The notes under the pieces are model-generated. The model had not been told where the DNA came from, did not search any database, and was given only the letters and a program-made list of their open reading frames with translations. A program made the position numbers and the translations under genes. A DNA stretch of 64,000 bases from Verrucomicrobiaceae bacterium E54. Lineage in GTDB: Bacteria > Verrucomicrobiota > Verrucomicrobiia > Verrucomicrobiales > Akkermansiaceae. The stretch is taken from positions 1 through 64,000 of the forward strand of contig JAKZES010000009.1 of NCBI GenBank assembly GCA_022548915.1, in the 5' to 3' direction. Each line of letters begins with the position of its first letter. Positions within the stretch are counted from its first letter, which is position 1. Shown piece by piece: positions 44,191 through 53,522 of this stretch.

Positions 44191-46605
44191 TCACTCGGGG
44201 GTTCGGGGCGTGCCGGGGACGGTCCACTCTCCAATCCTGCCTCCGTCGGCACCTTTCAGCTTCTTGGGGAAGACCGCGTTGCCAAGCGAGTGCACGACCA
44301 CCGCGCCGCCGTGAGCTTCCTCGCGCTGCACCACATGCGGACCCGATCCAGCCAACAGCCGCGCCCCGCGCGCGACCAACCAGCGCGCCCAACGGCGCTG
44401 ATCGTCGTTGACCTCCCGGCGGTACTCGTCGCCACCATGCACGAGGACCACGACCGACTCGCCCCGTGCCCGCGCCGCCGCGATTTCGTGCTCGATCAGG
44501 CGGGCGTGCCGGGGAACGGCCGCCACCCCCGGTCCGTCGCCCGCCGCCATCGACGGCACGAGCGAAACCCCGAAACACGCAACACCTTCAGACACCCAGG
44601 GACGGCAAGCCTCCGCAGCGTCCCGGCCCGCACCAAACACCCCGATGCCCGCCTTGCGAAGCTCCGCCAGTCCGTCGACGAGGCCCTCCGACCCCGCGTC
44701 GCCAGCATGGTTGTTCGCCAGCGAAACCGCGTCCACTCCCCGCTCCCGCAACCAGCCCAGCCGCTCCGGTGGAAAACGAAAATCGTGGCGCGCCGCGCCG
44801 ACGGCCGGCAAACGGGTCGGCACGCCCTCCAGATTCGCGACAAACAGGTCGGCCCCTCCCTTTTCAAATCCCGCCACTGCCGCGACATCCCCGACCGGCA
44901 CCACATCTCCAGCGACCCTCACGACGACCTCCTCCCGCTCCGGAAGCACCCAAACCCGGAACGGCGGCCGGCCCTCCTGCAGTGCTGCAACGGTGGTGAT
45001 CTCCGCCCAACCCCCGAGATGATGGAACACCCGGTCCTCCGGGCCGATCCATCCCCAAGGCTCCCGGTCCTCGAACAAGGCCGCGACGTGACTCCCGAAG
45101 TCGATCATCACTCCCCGCTCGATCGCCTCCGGTGCCAAACGGCCCGACCACTCGACCAACTGCCGCCGCAATCGGCCGGGATCGCCCCACTCCATCGGCA
45201 CCCCGCAGCGACGCCAAGCATGCACCAGCACGTTGGAACAATCCGCACCCCAACCGGATTCCACGCCTGTCAGATCATCCTCCTCCACCCCGGCGATGCC
45301 GAAGACATAGGGCATGCCCATCGTTTCCGACAACGCCCCACGGAACCCGGCACCATGCTGAAATCGCATCTCGATCACGCCCGCCGGCAGCCAGTGTCCG
45401 TCCTTCTCATACGACGCCTCGATCCGGATCCGAGACTTGCTGGCCAGCCATGGCTTCCAGGACAGCGCAAAGTCCTCCGTGGTGGCCAGCGGCACCGGGC
45501 GCTCGTAAATCCACCGTCCGGCACCTCCCGAGAACCCCTTGCCAAGGCCGGTTTCGGGGAGCAGGTCGTAGGCCTTGCGCGCCGGCCTCAACTCGCGCCA
45601 GCGCACCCGTCCGCTGCCCTCCGCCCCCCGCAACCGCAACACCGGCACGAGGTCCGGCGGGATCCGCCAGACGCCGTCGAGATCGGTCTCCAAACCCTCG
45701 ACCTCCAGCCGCACCGGCAGCGCCGGGAACGCGTGGCGACGAACCCGGTCAAGCACCCCGCACCGAGATCCGAGCCGCCCGATCCAACCCTTCACCTCCG
45801 GCGAGGCCGCGGCGAGGTCCCACCGTTTCACACTGCCCCGGCGGGAGTGGAGCGAGTCATCAGGCCGGTCGTCGATCGAGGCGTCGATCTCCAGCACCGC
45901 CCCCCGCGTCCGCGAAACGGCGGACAGCAACATCGCCACCAACCGGTCGGCCTGCGCGTCGCTTTCCAGCCATGGCCGGGAAACCGAGACCCCCACTCCA
46001 CACAGCCCCGGCCAATCCATCGCCGCCACCCACATCCGCTCGAAGGACGCCGCAGCTTCCATTGCGTCCATCTCCGCGAAAAAGTCGAGATCGAGACTCC
46101 ACACCACCGGCCTCATCCCGGGCTTCCATGACTCCATGGCAGCGAGGTCAGTGACCCGCCACCGCTCTCCCAGCGTGCCGGCCGACCGCGGCTCGACCTC
46201 GAGGCGCCCGTCGCAAGCCCGCCGCGCATCCGCCAGCATCGCACGCAGGTCGCCGCCCGGCGCCACCCACAGCACCTGCCCGAAGGGCCGCGGCATCAGC
46301 GGCTCGATCCAGTTGTAGGCCTGGATTCTTCCGCCCGACCGCCAGGCCTCAATCCTCTCCGCCCGCTCGTCCTCGCTCGCCACCCTCCGCAGCCGCTCGC
46401 GGATCTCCCCGGAACGCTCGACCGCCGATGCATCCGAATGCGCATCGGTCAGCACCAGCACGTGCTCCGCATCGAGATCAAAGGTCCGCGAGATCCAGCC
46501 GAAATTCTCCGCGTGGTTGTCAGCCAGAAACACGGGAAGAGCTTCCCGCGGCATGACCGTCCCGGTCATGACTCCCAGCAGCAGCAGCACCCCGACAGCT
46601 CTCAC
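44191..46605 (-). CDS. UPF0489-like / CapA-like multidomain secreted protein, 804 aa
   Basis: The GTG at 46605 overlaps the stop of the preceding gene (GTGA) and gives a signal peptide (RAVGVLLLLGVMTGTV). The N-terminal third carries LADNHAENFGWI and HVLVLTDAHSD, the pattern of UPF0489-type, arginase-like proteins. The middle has SGWGADCSNVLVHAWRRCG, resembling an NlpC/P60-like catalytic Cys region. The C-terminal third has CapA motifs: ADLFVANLEG, SLANNHAGDAG, GIGVFGAGRDAAEA and VVVLVHGGDEY, then GPHVVQ. CapA domains act in poly-gamma-glutamate or capsule handling. The three-part fusion is unusual. Envelope function is likely. Confidence 0.7.
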   Translation of the reverse strand: MRAVGVLLLLGVMTGTVMPREALPVFLADNHAENFGWISRTFDLDAEHVLVLTDAHSDASAVERSGEIRERLRRVASEDERAERIEAWRSGGRIQAYNWIEPLMPRPFGQVLWVAPGGDLRAMLADARRACDGRLEVEPRSAGTLGERWRVTDLAAMESWKPGMRPVVWSLDLDFFAEMDAMEAAASFERMWVAAMDWPGLCGVGVSVSRPWLESDAQADRLVAMLLSAVSRTRGAVLEIDASIDDRPDDSLHSRRGSVKRWDLAAASPEVKGWIGRLGSRCGVLDRVRRHAFPALPVRLEVEGLETDLDGVWRIPPDLVPVLRLRGAEGSGRVRWRELRPARKAYDLLPETGLGKGFSGGAGRWIYERPVPLATTEDFALSWKPWLASKSRIRIEASYEKDGHWLPAGVIEMRFQHGAGFRGALSETMGMPYVFGIAGVEEDDLTGVESGWGADCSNVLVHAWRRCGVPMEWGDPGRLRRQLVEWSGRLAPEAIERGVMIDFGSHVAALFEDREPWGWIGPEDRVFHHLGGWAEITTVAALQEGRPPFRVWVLPEREEVVVRVAGDVVPVGDVAAVAGFEKGGADLFVANLEGVPTRLPAVGAARHDFRFPPERLGWLRERGVDAVSLANNHAGDAGSEGLVDGLAELRKAGIGVFGAGRDAAEACRPWVSEGVACFGVSLVPSMAAGDGPGVAAVPRHARLIEHEIAAARARGESVVVLVHGGDEYRREVNDDQRRWARWLVARGARLLAGSGPHVVQREEAHGGAVVVHSLGNAVFPKKLKGADGGRIGEWTVPGTPRTPE

Positions 46606-47954
46606 CGCTGCGGCGTGATCTCCGGCTTCCGCTCGAGCGCCACCTCCAACCGCACTCCACTCACGCACAGGTCGTCGAAGCGCGAGCCCGGATGAACCTC
46701 CTTGAAGGTCAGTCTGACGGTCTTCACCGGCTTGTCATAGCCCCGAACCCGGATGCTTTGCGCCCCTTTCGCATCCTCGATCTCCGCCTCGAAGCGATGC
46801 TCACCGTTGAGCAGCACCTCCACCCGCTTCGGGCGCGCGTTCGCGGCGAAGAGGTCGTCGCTCTTGTCGTATCCCGGCACGATCTCGATCGCCTTCAACG
46901 GTTTCGGCACGTTCGGCGTAAGCTCCAGCCACTCGCCCGCGCCGTTCCCCTCGACCCCCTCGCTCCACGCACCCTCCCACTCCCTCACCTTGGCGGGCGA
47001 GTAGGAAATGTCGCCGTCATCCGCCAGCGTCGAACTCGCACGGACCTCGTAATTTGCATGGCTCATCGACCATTTCCCCGCCCGGGATCGGTAACTCACA
47101 TGGCTGGTCGGATCATCCCAATCACCAAGCGACCGCCCGTAGCTGTATTCCTCGGGCTGGACCTCGATCGAGAGGTCGTCGTCGAGCGTCGGCTCGAGGT
47201 TTTGAAACTCCCACACCCACTTCGCCCCCTCGCGGCGGAACCGGTTCACCGGCTTGATCACCCGCAGGTCGGCGGGATCGATGTCCACCGGCACCAACTC
47301 GATGCGACCGCGGGCGATCGTCCCGCCCCACACCGCCGCGGTCGAGAGCCGGTAGGGAAATACGACCGCCTCCACGTGGCCGTCGTCGCTCACTCCCGTC
47401 TCCGTCCGCGGCAGCCGGCTGCGGAACGAGATCCGCACCGGTTTCTCCTCGTCCCCCGCGAACTTCACCTCGGAAACGAGCCAGCCCTTGATGTTGTCGA
47501 AGCGCGTCACATCCCAGTCCTCGTGCACGTCCGGGTTGCGCTTCGGCTTCGGCTCGGGCTCCCACCTCGCCTTCACCGCCCGGCCCGCGGCCTCGATCCG
47601 GTAGTTCTCGCAGTAAAGGAGATCCTCGCGCCCCTCCGGTCGCTTCATCGCTGGCGAGCCACCGGGATCGGTCCCGGCGTCGTAGCTCTCCTCCACCGGA
47701 AACCCGAAACGCACCGTCACCGCGCGGCCGGTCAGGTTCTTCATCAGGTAGCGCACCTCGACATCCGCGAAGCTCTCGTGGCACTCGAACCGCAGCAGTT
47801 CGTCGACGATCCGCACCTTCTCCGTGTTTTCCGGCTCGAAGCCCGCGACATCCCCCATGGCCTCGACGCCTCCGCGACGATAACCACCGCCGTTCGCAAG
47901 CACGACGGTGCCGATGCCGAGCAGGATCAGGATGGCGAGCTTCATGATGTTCAT
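46602..47954 (-). CDS. Secreted DUF4424-like protein with a discoidin-type glycan-binding domain
   Basis: 450 aa. Signal peptide MNIMKLAILILLGIGTVVLA. The N-terminal half (ESFADVEVRYLMKNLTGRAVTVRFGFP) resembles DUF4424-type proteins. The C-terminal ~130 residues (ASSTLADDGDISYSPAKVREW, WLELTPN, VLLNGEHRF, VKTVRLTFKEVHPG, RFDDLCVSGVRL) fit the discoidin-fold 'NADase-type glycan-binding' domain. It therefore probably binds carbohydrate outside the cell. Its stop overlaps the start of the UPF0489/CapA fusion by 4 bp, so the two are coupled and likely work together. Start at 47954, with an internal Met at 47945 possible. Confidence 0.72.
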   Translation of the reverse strand: MNIMKLAILILLGIGTVVLANGGGYRRGGVEAMGDVAGFEPENTEKVRIVDELLRFECHESFADVEVRYLMKNLTGRAVTVRFGFPVEESYDAGTDPGGSPAMKRPEGREDLLYCENYRIEAAGRAVKARWEPEPKPKRNPDVHEDWDVTRFDNIKGWLVSEVKFAGDEEKPVRISFRSRLPRTETGVSDDGHVEAVVFPYRLSTAAVWGGTIARGRIELVPVDIDPADLRVIKPVNRFRREGAKWVWEFQNLEPTLDDDLSIEVQPEEYSYGRSLGDWDDPTSHVSYRSRAGKWSMSHANYEVRASSTLADDGDISYSPAKVREWEGAWSEGVEGNGAGEWLELTPNVPKPLKAIEIVPGYDKSDDLFAANARPKRVEVLLNGEHRFEAEIEDAKGAQSIRVRGYDKPVKTVRLTFKEVHPGSRFDDLCVSGVRLEVALERKPEITPQR

Positions 47955-48022
47955 GCTGACGGAAAAAGCGACCCGGTGAAACTCATTCGTCTCGCCGATC
48001 AGGTGCAGCGCCAAGAGCCAAA

Positions 48023-48146
48023 GGAGCGCCGATTATGAAATCGGCACGCCAGATCACCCGCTCTCGATCCGCCTCAACATCGACCTCCCGTCTCGAGGTG
48101 CCTCAACCGCTCCTCATGCGGATGCCGATTTCACAATCGGCGCTCC
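48023..48146. repeat. Pair of dispersed small hairpins, inverted
   Basis: 48023-48050: GGAGC, stem GCCGATT, loop ATGA, stem AATCGGC, ACGCC. 48121-48146 is the opposite-orientation copy (GCCGATT, GTGA, AATCGGC). The second copy overlaps the 3' end of mnmM, whose stop codon TGA lies in its loop. About 70 bp separate the pair. Confidence 0.8.
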
Positions 48147-48667
48147 CACACCACCAGGAAGGGCGCGCCCTTCCGGGCCTGCGGAAACACCTGGCCACCA
48201 CGCGCTTCGACCCAAGCCTTCACCGCCGCCGCTTCCTCGTCTCCACCGGGATGCCCGGGATAGCACACCACCGTCAGGATGCCACTCGTCCGCAGCAGAC
48301 CGACCGCGACCTCCAACGCCCGAAGCGTTTCATCGGTCCGGGTGATCCGCGCATGATCCCCGCCCGGCAGGTATCCGAGGTTGAACATCACCGCACCCAC
48401 GCCCGGCTCCACCCTCTCGGCCATCCGGATATGGGACTCGCACCACAGGTCGATGCACCCCGCCACCCCCGCATCCTCCAAGCGCCGCCGCGTCGATTCA
48501 ATCGCCGCCTCCTGCACGTCGAACGCCACCACCCTGCCCGACTCCCCGACCAAACCGGCGAGAAACAAGGAGTCGTGACCATTTCCCGCCGTCGCGTCGA
48601 CCCCGGTCTCGCCCTCCTTCACCACCCCGCTCACGATCTCGTGTGCCTGCTGCGTCGGCCGTTTCAT
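48131..48667 (-). CDS. mnmM: tRNA methyltransferase MnmM-like (YtqB family)
   Basis: 178 aa. The SAM-binding motif is VDATAGNGHDSLFLAGLVGESGRV, followed by AFDVQEAA and the family's NLGYLPGGD segment with TRTDETLRAL. These match the YtqB/MnmM family, which methylates the wobble uridine of some tRNAs (mnm5s2U34). The start is ATG at 48667. The last residues (WERRL) and the stop come from a dispersed hairpin (48121-48146), an unusual gene end. Confidence 0.82.
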   Translation of the reverse strand: MKRPTQQAHEIVSGVVKEGETGVDATAGNGHDSLFLAGLVGESGRVVAFDVQEAAIESTRRRLEDAGVAGCIDLWCESHIRMAERVEPGVGAVMFNLGYLPGGDHARITRTDETLRALEVAVGLLRTSGILTVVCYPGHPGGDEEAAAVKAWVEARGGQVFPQARKGAPFLVVWERRL

Positions 48668-48810
48668 CACGGGAATTCTCCGCCATCCGGCCTGGTTTGG
48701 AACCCGGAAAGCCCTCGATTAATTCCTTGTCGGCCCCGGAAAATCAAGTTATTCACAACGACGACGGGCGTCGCACCCACGACGTGACGGAATTCCACCC
48801 TCTTCCTTAC

Positions 48811-49581
48811 ATGTCCCCCAGACTCATCCTGTTCGTCAGCGCCATTGGCACCGGCCTCTTGCTGCCCTCGTTCGGCCAGACCTTTTCGGCCGACCAGACC
48901 TTTCCCTACGGCCCGAACACGTATCGAACCGAGGGTGTCTACACCACGGGAAACATCACCTTCAACGATGTTGCCCAGAAGAGCGGTTCGCCAACCTACG
49001 ACGTCACTCCCGACTTCAAGGAGACCACGCTGACCTTGTCCGACCTCAGCGAGGTCGAGGTCTTTGACATCTGCGCCGAGATGTTCGTCGGGCCGACAGG
49101 CTCGTCGACCTACTCAGTGAGCGAGGGCTTCGGACCGCTGACCGGCAGTCAGGAAAGCGCCGCCCGTGCCCTGTTTTCGAATGCCATCTCGGAGTTTGTT
49201 CTGGCCCGCGACACGCTCGTCCAGGACCCCGATGTCGTCGGAGTCGCCATCCAGATCGCCTACTGGGAGATCGTGGAGGATCCGGTCATCACCTCGAACT
49301 TATCGCTCGACGACCTCGGAGCATTCCCTGGCGATCTTTCCATCGTCGATTTCGCCAGCGGCTACAGCGGCGTGACCGCCGACGCCGTGAGCCTCGCCGA
49401 AACCTACCTCGCAAACGTGCGCAGCGGCACCTGGACCGATCAGGGCGGCCTGACCTACTACTATGCCGATGCCACCGGCGAGCAGGACCGCCTGTGGATC
49501 ACCACCGGGGTCATACCTGAACCATCCGTCGCCCTGCTCGGGCTGCTGGGTGGTGTGCTTCTTCTGCGGCGCCGTCGCTAG
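48811..49581 (+). CDS. PEP-CTERM sorted protein, 256 aa
   Basis: ATG at 48811, signal peptide MSPRLILFVSAIGTGLLLPS. The C-terminus is a PEP-CTERM signal: IPEPSVALLGLLGGVLLL, then RRRR, which exosortase would process to release or anchor the protein in the envelope matrix. The body is acidic and beta-rich (YDVTPDFKETTLTLSDLSE; AYWEIVEDPVI), with no enzyme motif. PEP-CTERM proteins are linked to exopolysaccharide-related sorting. It is the same sorting class as the DGR target at 58589. A terminator follows the gene. Confidence 0.8.
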   Translation: MSPRLILFVSAIGTGLLLPSFGQTFSADQTFPYGPNTYRTEGVYTTGNITFNDVAQKSGSPTYDVTPDFKETTLTLSDLSEVEVFDICAEMFVGPTGSSTYSVSEGFGPLTGSQESAARALFSNAISEFVLARDTLVQDPDVVGVAIQIAYWEIVEDPVITSNLSLDDLGAFPGDLSIVDFASGYSGVTADAVSLAETYLANVRSGTWTDQGGLTYYYADATGEQDRLWITTGVIPEPSVALLGLLGGVLLLRRRR

Positions 49582-49635
49582 CCCGAATGCCGCTTGCTTA
49601 AGCGGGTTTCCGAGGGGAGACGACTCGGAGGGACG

Positions 49636-49670
49636 GAGGTCCAAAGGTCTGAAGGTCCAAGGTCGAAAGT
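49636..49670. repeat. 7-bp repeat array (AGGTCCA type)
   Basis: AGGTCCA, AAGGTCT, GAAGGTC, CAAGGTC, GAAAGTC: five degenerate heptamers in the 218-bp gap between the PEP-CTERM gene and fumarase. Confidence 0.7.
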
Positions 49671-49688
49671 CCCTTCTCTCTCTATTGC

Positions 49689-49720
49689 AGCCCGCCCTCC
49701 CGCATGGACGGCGGGCTTTT
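49689..49720 (+). terminator. Rho-independent terminator after the PEP-CTERM gene
   Basis: AGCCCGCC, a 13-nt loop, GGCGGGCT and TTT. Perfect 8-bp stem with T-tail. Confidence 0.75.
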
Positions 49721-49799
49721 CGTCGCTCCGATTCTATCCGCTTCCACGCGTTTCCTCCGATGCGCTGGACCTGCGGCGGGCTCTCCGTAGAGTCCCCGC

Positions 49800-51431
49800 A
49801 TGTCCGAAAAGCCGTTCCACTATCAGGACCCCTTCCCGCTCGGCCCCGACACCACGGAGTACGAGAAGATCAGCTCCGAGCATGTCTCCGTCGGCGAGTT
49901 TGACGGGAAGCCGATGCTCAAGATCCAGCCCGAGGCCCTCGCCCTCCTCTCCAACGAGGCGTTCAAGGCGATCAATTTCATGCTGCGCCCCAGTCATCTG
50001 AAGCAGGTCGCCGCGATCCTCGACGACCCCGAGGCGACCGACAACGACCGCATGGTCGCCGCAATGCTGCTGAAGAATGCTGAGATCGCCGCCAACGGCA
50101 TCCTCCCGAACTGCCAGGACACCGGCACCGCGACCGTGATCGGCAAGAAGGGCCAGCAGGTCTGGACCGGTTGCGACGACGCCGAATGGTTGTCGAAGGG
50201 CATCCACAAAACCTACACCGAGGAGAATCTCCGCTACTCGCAGACGGCCCCCCTCTCGATGTTCGAGGAGACCAACACCAAGACCAACCTTCCCGCCCAG
50301 ATCGACCTCTATGCGACCGAGGGCGATGCCTACAAGTTCCTCTTCGTCAGCAAGGGCGGCGGCTCGGCCAACAAGACCTTCCTCTACCAGGAAACCAAGG
50401 CCCTGCTGAACCCGAAGCGGCTCCGCGAGTTCGCCATCGAAAAGATGCGCTCGCTCGGCACCGCCGCCTGCCCGCCCTACCACCTCGCCTTCGTCATCGG
50501 TGGCACCTCGGCGGAGACCTGCCTCAAGACCGTCAAGATGGCCTCGACGCGCTACTACGACGAGCTTCCGACCACCGGCAACGAGCACGGTCGTGCCTTC
50601 CGTGACCTCGAACTGGAAAAGGAGTTCCTGGCCATCGCCCGCGAGGTCGGGATTGGCGCGCAGTTCGGCGGCAAGTATTTCGCGCTCGATGTGCGCGTGA
50701 TTCGCCTGCCCCGCCATGGTGCCTCCTGCCCGGTCGGCATCGGCGTCTCCTGCTCGGCCGACCGCCAGGCCAAGGCGAAGATCACCAAGGACGGCATCTT
50801 CCTCGAGAAGCTTGAGAAGAACCCGGGCCAGTACATCCCGGACGAGTACCGGAACTGGAAGTTCTCCGGCGTCGAGATCAACCTCGACGAGGGCATGGAG
50901 AAGACCCTCGCCACCCTGAGCAAGTATCCGGTCACCACCGCGGTATCGCTCAGCGGCACCATCATCGTCGCCCGCGACATCGCCCACGCGAAGCTCAAGG
51001 AGCGGCTCGATGAAACCGGCGAGCTGCCCGAGTATTTCAAGCAGCACCCGGTCTACTACGCCGGCCCGGCCAAGACCCCGGAAGGCATGCCCTCCGGCTC
51101 CTTCGGTCCGACCACGGCGGGACGCATGGACCCCTACGTCGATCTCTTCCAAAGCCACGGCGGATCGATGGTGATGCTGGCCAAGGGCAACCGCTCGCAG
51201 CAGGTCACCGATGCCTGCAAGAAGCACGGCGGCTTCTACCTCGGCTCGGCCGGAGGACCCGCCGCGCTGCTGGCCAAGGAGCACATCCGCAGCCAGGAGG
51301 TCGTCGAGTTCCCGGAAATCGGCATGGAGGCGGTGTGGAAGATCACGGTGGAGAATTTCCCCGCCTTCATCCTGGTCGACGACAAGGGCAACGACTTCTT
51401 CGCCCAGATCAACCAGTGCCCGGTCTGCTGA
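49800..51431 (+). CDS. fumA: Class I (Fe-S) fumarate hydratase
   Basis: 543 aa, the normal size for the class I enzyme. Characteristic segments include [74 protein letters not shown], and the C-terminal domain [22 protein letters not shown] and [16 protein letters not shown]. The cysteines in [15 protein letters not shown] and HGASCPVG are the likely Fe-S ligands. It interconverts fumarate and malate in the TCA cycle. fumB-type enzymes look the same, so the symbol is by class. A dispersed hairpin starts one base after its stop. Confidence 0.93.
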   Translation: MSEKPFHYQDPFPLGPDTTEYEKISSEHVSVGEFDGKPMLKIQPEALALLSNEAFKAINFMLRPSHLKQVAAILDDPEATDNDRMVAAMLLKNAEIAANGILPNCQDTGTATVIGKKGQQVWTGCDDAEWLSKGIHKTYTEENLRYSQTAPLSMFEETNTKTNLPAQIDLYATEGDAYKFLFVSKGGGSANKTFLYQETKALLNPKRLREFAIEKMRSLGTAACPPYHLAFVIGGTSAETCLKTVKMASTRYYDELPTTGNEHGRAFRDLELEKEFLAIAREVGIGAQFGGKYFALDVRVIRLPRHGASCPVGIGVSCSADRQAKAKITKDGIFLEKLEKNPGQYIPDEYRNWKFSGVEINLDEGMEKTLATLSKYPVTTAVSLSGTIIVARDIAHAKLKERLDETGELPEYFKQHPVYYAGPAKTPEGMPSGSFGPTTAGRMDPYVDLFQSHGGSMVMLAKGNRSQQVTDACKKHGGFYLGSAGGPAALLAKEHIRSQEVVEFPEIGMEAVWKITVENFPAFILVDDKGNDFFAQINQCPVC

Positions 51432-51432
51432 A

Positions 51433-51458
51433 GGAGCGCCGGTTATGAAACCGGCACT
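51433..51458. repeat. Dispersed small hairpin, copy 7
   Basis: GGAGC, stem GCCGGTT, loop ATGA, stem AACCGGC, begun one base after the fumarase stop. It lies between fumarase and the convergent oxidoreductase gene and may help end both transcripts. Confidence 0.75.
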
Positions 51459-51485
51459 CTAGGAGCCAAAGTCTTCCGCGGCACC

Positions 51486-52760
51486 TCAGATCGTAAACGG
51501 CGCCCGCCGCTCGTAGGAGCACAGCGCGTTCGCCTCGTCGTCGCCGGTGAAGGTCTCCTTGACGGGATCGAACTTCAGCCGGCGGTCGAGTTTCCAGCTG
51601 ATCGCCGACGCATGGCAGGCGACCTCGGTATGGCGCACCACGGTGGAGTTGCAAGCGGTCGGGCGCCTCGACTTGATGGAGTCGATGAACTCCCGGACAT
51701 GCTTGGCCGGGTCGATGCCATACATCTCGGCCGGCATGTCACCATCGTGGATCGAGGGGTCGCTGAAGGCGATCTCGCTGTTGTCGCCGGCCTCGACCCA
51801 TCCCTTGTCGCCCTCGAAACGCACCGGGCAGGATCCAAGTCCCAGCCAGTCGCCTTCCTTCCCGAAACCCGCCAGCCGCATCACCAGGTTGACCCCGTTG
51901 GCGTAGCGCGCGCAAAGCCTGTCGTCTTCGGTCCAGTACTCGACCGGCGCCGTGTCGTCGGCGTCGATCGCCCACTGGCACATGTTCACCGTGTGGGAGG
52001 CCCAGTCGTGCAGGCCCCACCCGGCGGAAAGCCCGGCGTGGTGCCGCCACCGGCCGCGGACATACGCCTCGTTGTAGGGTCGGTCGGGCGCCGGGCCGAG
52101 CCAGCGGTTCCAGTCGATCACCGCGGGGTCCGGTTCCGGTTGACCCGGAAGGTCGGGCTTCACCGGCACCGGCAGCCAGATGCCCGCATGCAGGGTGTGC
52201 AGCTTGCCGAGTTTGCCTGAGCGCGCGAGCTCGGCAGCGAGCTGGAAATTGTCGACGTTGCGGCGCTGCATGCCACCCTGGTAGATCCGCCCGTGCTTGA
52301 GGACCGCCTCGTCGAGCTGGCGGCATTCCTCGATGCTCATCGTGCAGGGCTTCTCGCAGTAGATGTCCTTGCCGGCCTGTGCGGCGAGAATCGAGGCGGT
52401 GCCGTGCCAACGATCCGAGGTCGCGATGATCACCGCATCGATGTCGTCCCGCCCGAAGATCTCGCCCATGTCGATGAAGGAGCGGCATTCCTCGTTTCCA
52501 TAATGCCGGTTCACCGTCCTGCGGATGATCTCGCGCCGGGACTCCTGAACATCGGCGATGGCGACGAAACGCACCGCCGGATGGTCGAGAAAGGGTTCGA
52601 GCACCTTGCGACCCCGGGGGCCGAGGCCGATCCCGGCCACCGTGATCTGGTCATTGGGGCCGACGCGGCGTTTCCCGCCGAGGGCGATCGAGGGAGCAAA
52701 CGCGGAGACGCCGGTGAGCGTGGCGGCCCGCTTCATGAAGTCTCGACGAGTGGATGTCAT
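51486..52760 (-). CDS. Gfo/Idh/MocA-family oxidoreductase, Tat-exported
   Basis: 424 aa. A twin-arginine signal (TSTRRDFMKRAA) begins the protein. The NAD(P)-binding fold follows (VAGIGLGPRGRKVLEPF, AVIIATSDRWHG, IYCEKPCTMSIEEC, with the family EKP motif). A C-terminal substrate domain holds GWGLHDWASHTVNMCQW and the HDWASH metal/substrate motif. Secreted Gfo/Idh enzymes of this type are common in Verrucomicrobia and Planctomycetes and are thought to act in sugar or sugar-derivative breakdown. It lies 18 bp downstream of the DUF1080 gene on the same strand, so the two probably form an operon. Confidence 0.88.
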   Translation of the reverse strand: MTSTRRDFMKRAATLTGVSAFAPSIALGGKRRVGPNDQITVAGIGLGPRGRKVLEPFLDHPAVRFVAIADVQESRREIIRRTVNRHYGNEECRSFIDMGEIFGRDDIDAVIIATSDRWHGTASILAAQAGKDIYCEKPCTMSIEECRQLDEAVLKHGRIYQGGMQRRNVDNFQLAAELARSGKLGKLHTLHAGIWLPVPVKPDLPGQPEPDPAVIDWNRWLGPAPDRPYNEAYVRGRWRHHAGLSAGWGLHDWASHTVNMCQWAIDADDTAPVEYWTEDDRLCARYANGVNLVMRLAGFGKEGDWLGLGSCPVRFEGDKGWVEAGDNSEIAFSDPSIHDGDMPAEMYGIDPAKHVREFIDSIKSRRPTACNSTVVRHTEVACHASAISWKLDRRLKFDPVKETFTGDDEANALCSYERRAPFTI

Positions 52761-52778
52761 AGGATCGAATGGTTTGGT

Positions 52779-53522
52779 TCAGGGTGCCGGCGTGGCGTTC
52801 AACGACGTCAGGTGGAGGTTCTTGAACTGCACCTTCATGGGCGGACCCGGATGCATCTGAAGTCCGATCCACCCGCTTTTCGCGGCCGTGGCGGAACCCT
52901 GGTCGGCGATGTGGCACATCTCCACGCCGTTGAGCCAGACGGTGATTTCACCGCCCCGGCAGAGGATGCGGTAGTGATTCCATTCGCCCGCCTTGTAGTG
53001 CCTGAGAAGGTGTGCGGGCTTGTCCAGGGCCTCGACGTGCCGCTCGCCCCCGGCATCCAGGGTGACCCGCTGGCCCCGCTCGGCGACCAGCCCGTGCTTG
53101 TGGTGGTAGATGTAACCGATCAGCTTCCCCTCACCCGTCATGTCCGCCTGGTAACCGAACATGTCGAAGTTCGGCCGCCTTTCGGAGCGGATCTGGATTC
53201 CCGAGTTGCCCTGCCCGCTCAGCTTGAAATCCAGGTCGAGTTGGAAATCCGCGGGCTGTCCCCCGGTCCAGACGAGATAATTGGCCTTCTTGCAGGGCTT
53301 TTCCACGGTGCTCTCCGAGGTCAGCGCCCCGTCCTCGACCGTCCACCAGCCCGGAGCGCCCTCCCAGCCGGTGAGGTCCTTGCCGTTGAAAAGGGCGATC
53401 CGTTCACCCGCCTGATCCGCAAGGGAAGGGCCCGCAAGGAGGCCGAGGGTGATCGCCAGCACCACGAGTCCAGGGAAGGAATTCCGTCCCGGCCATATCA
53501 CCCACTCCACGCGCGAGTTCAT
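52779..53522 (-). CDS. DUF1080 (3-keto-disaccharide hydrolase-type) secreted protein
   Basis: 247 aa. A signal peptide (residues ~1-35, core GLVVLAITLGLLAG) precedes the domain. Typical segments are ALFNGKDLTGWEG, WTVEDGALTSE, DFQLDLDFKLSGQGNSGIQIRS, HYRILCRGGEITVWLNG and GWIGLQMHPGPPMKVQFKNL, the LamG-like jelly roll of DUF1080. The family includes hydrolases of 3-keto-glycosides, which fits the neighbouring Gfo/Idh enzyme. The chosen start is ATG 53522, with GTG at 53525 just upstream. It is the first gene of the pair, and the region before it (53523-53721) is the divergent upstream region shared with rpmI. Confidence 0.85.
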   Translation of the reverse strand: MNSRVEWVIWPGRNSFPGLVVLAITLGLLAGPSLADQAGERIALFNGKDLTGWEGAPGWWTVEDGALTSESTVEKPCKKANYLVWTGGQPADFQLDLDFKLSGQGNSGIQIRSERRPNFDMFGYQADMTGEGKLIGYIYHHKHGLVAERGQRVTLDAGGERHVEALDKPAHLLRHYKAGEWNHYRILCRGGEITVWLNGVEMCHIADQGSATAAKSGWIGLQMHPGPPMKVQFKNLHLTSLNATPAP

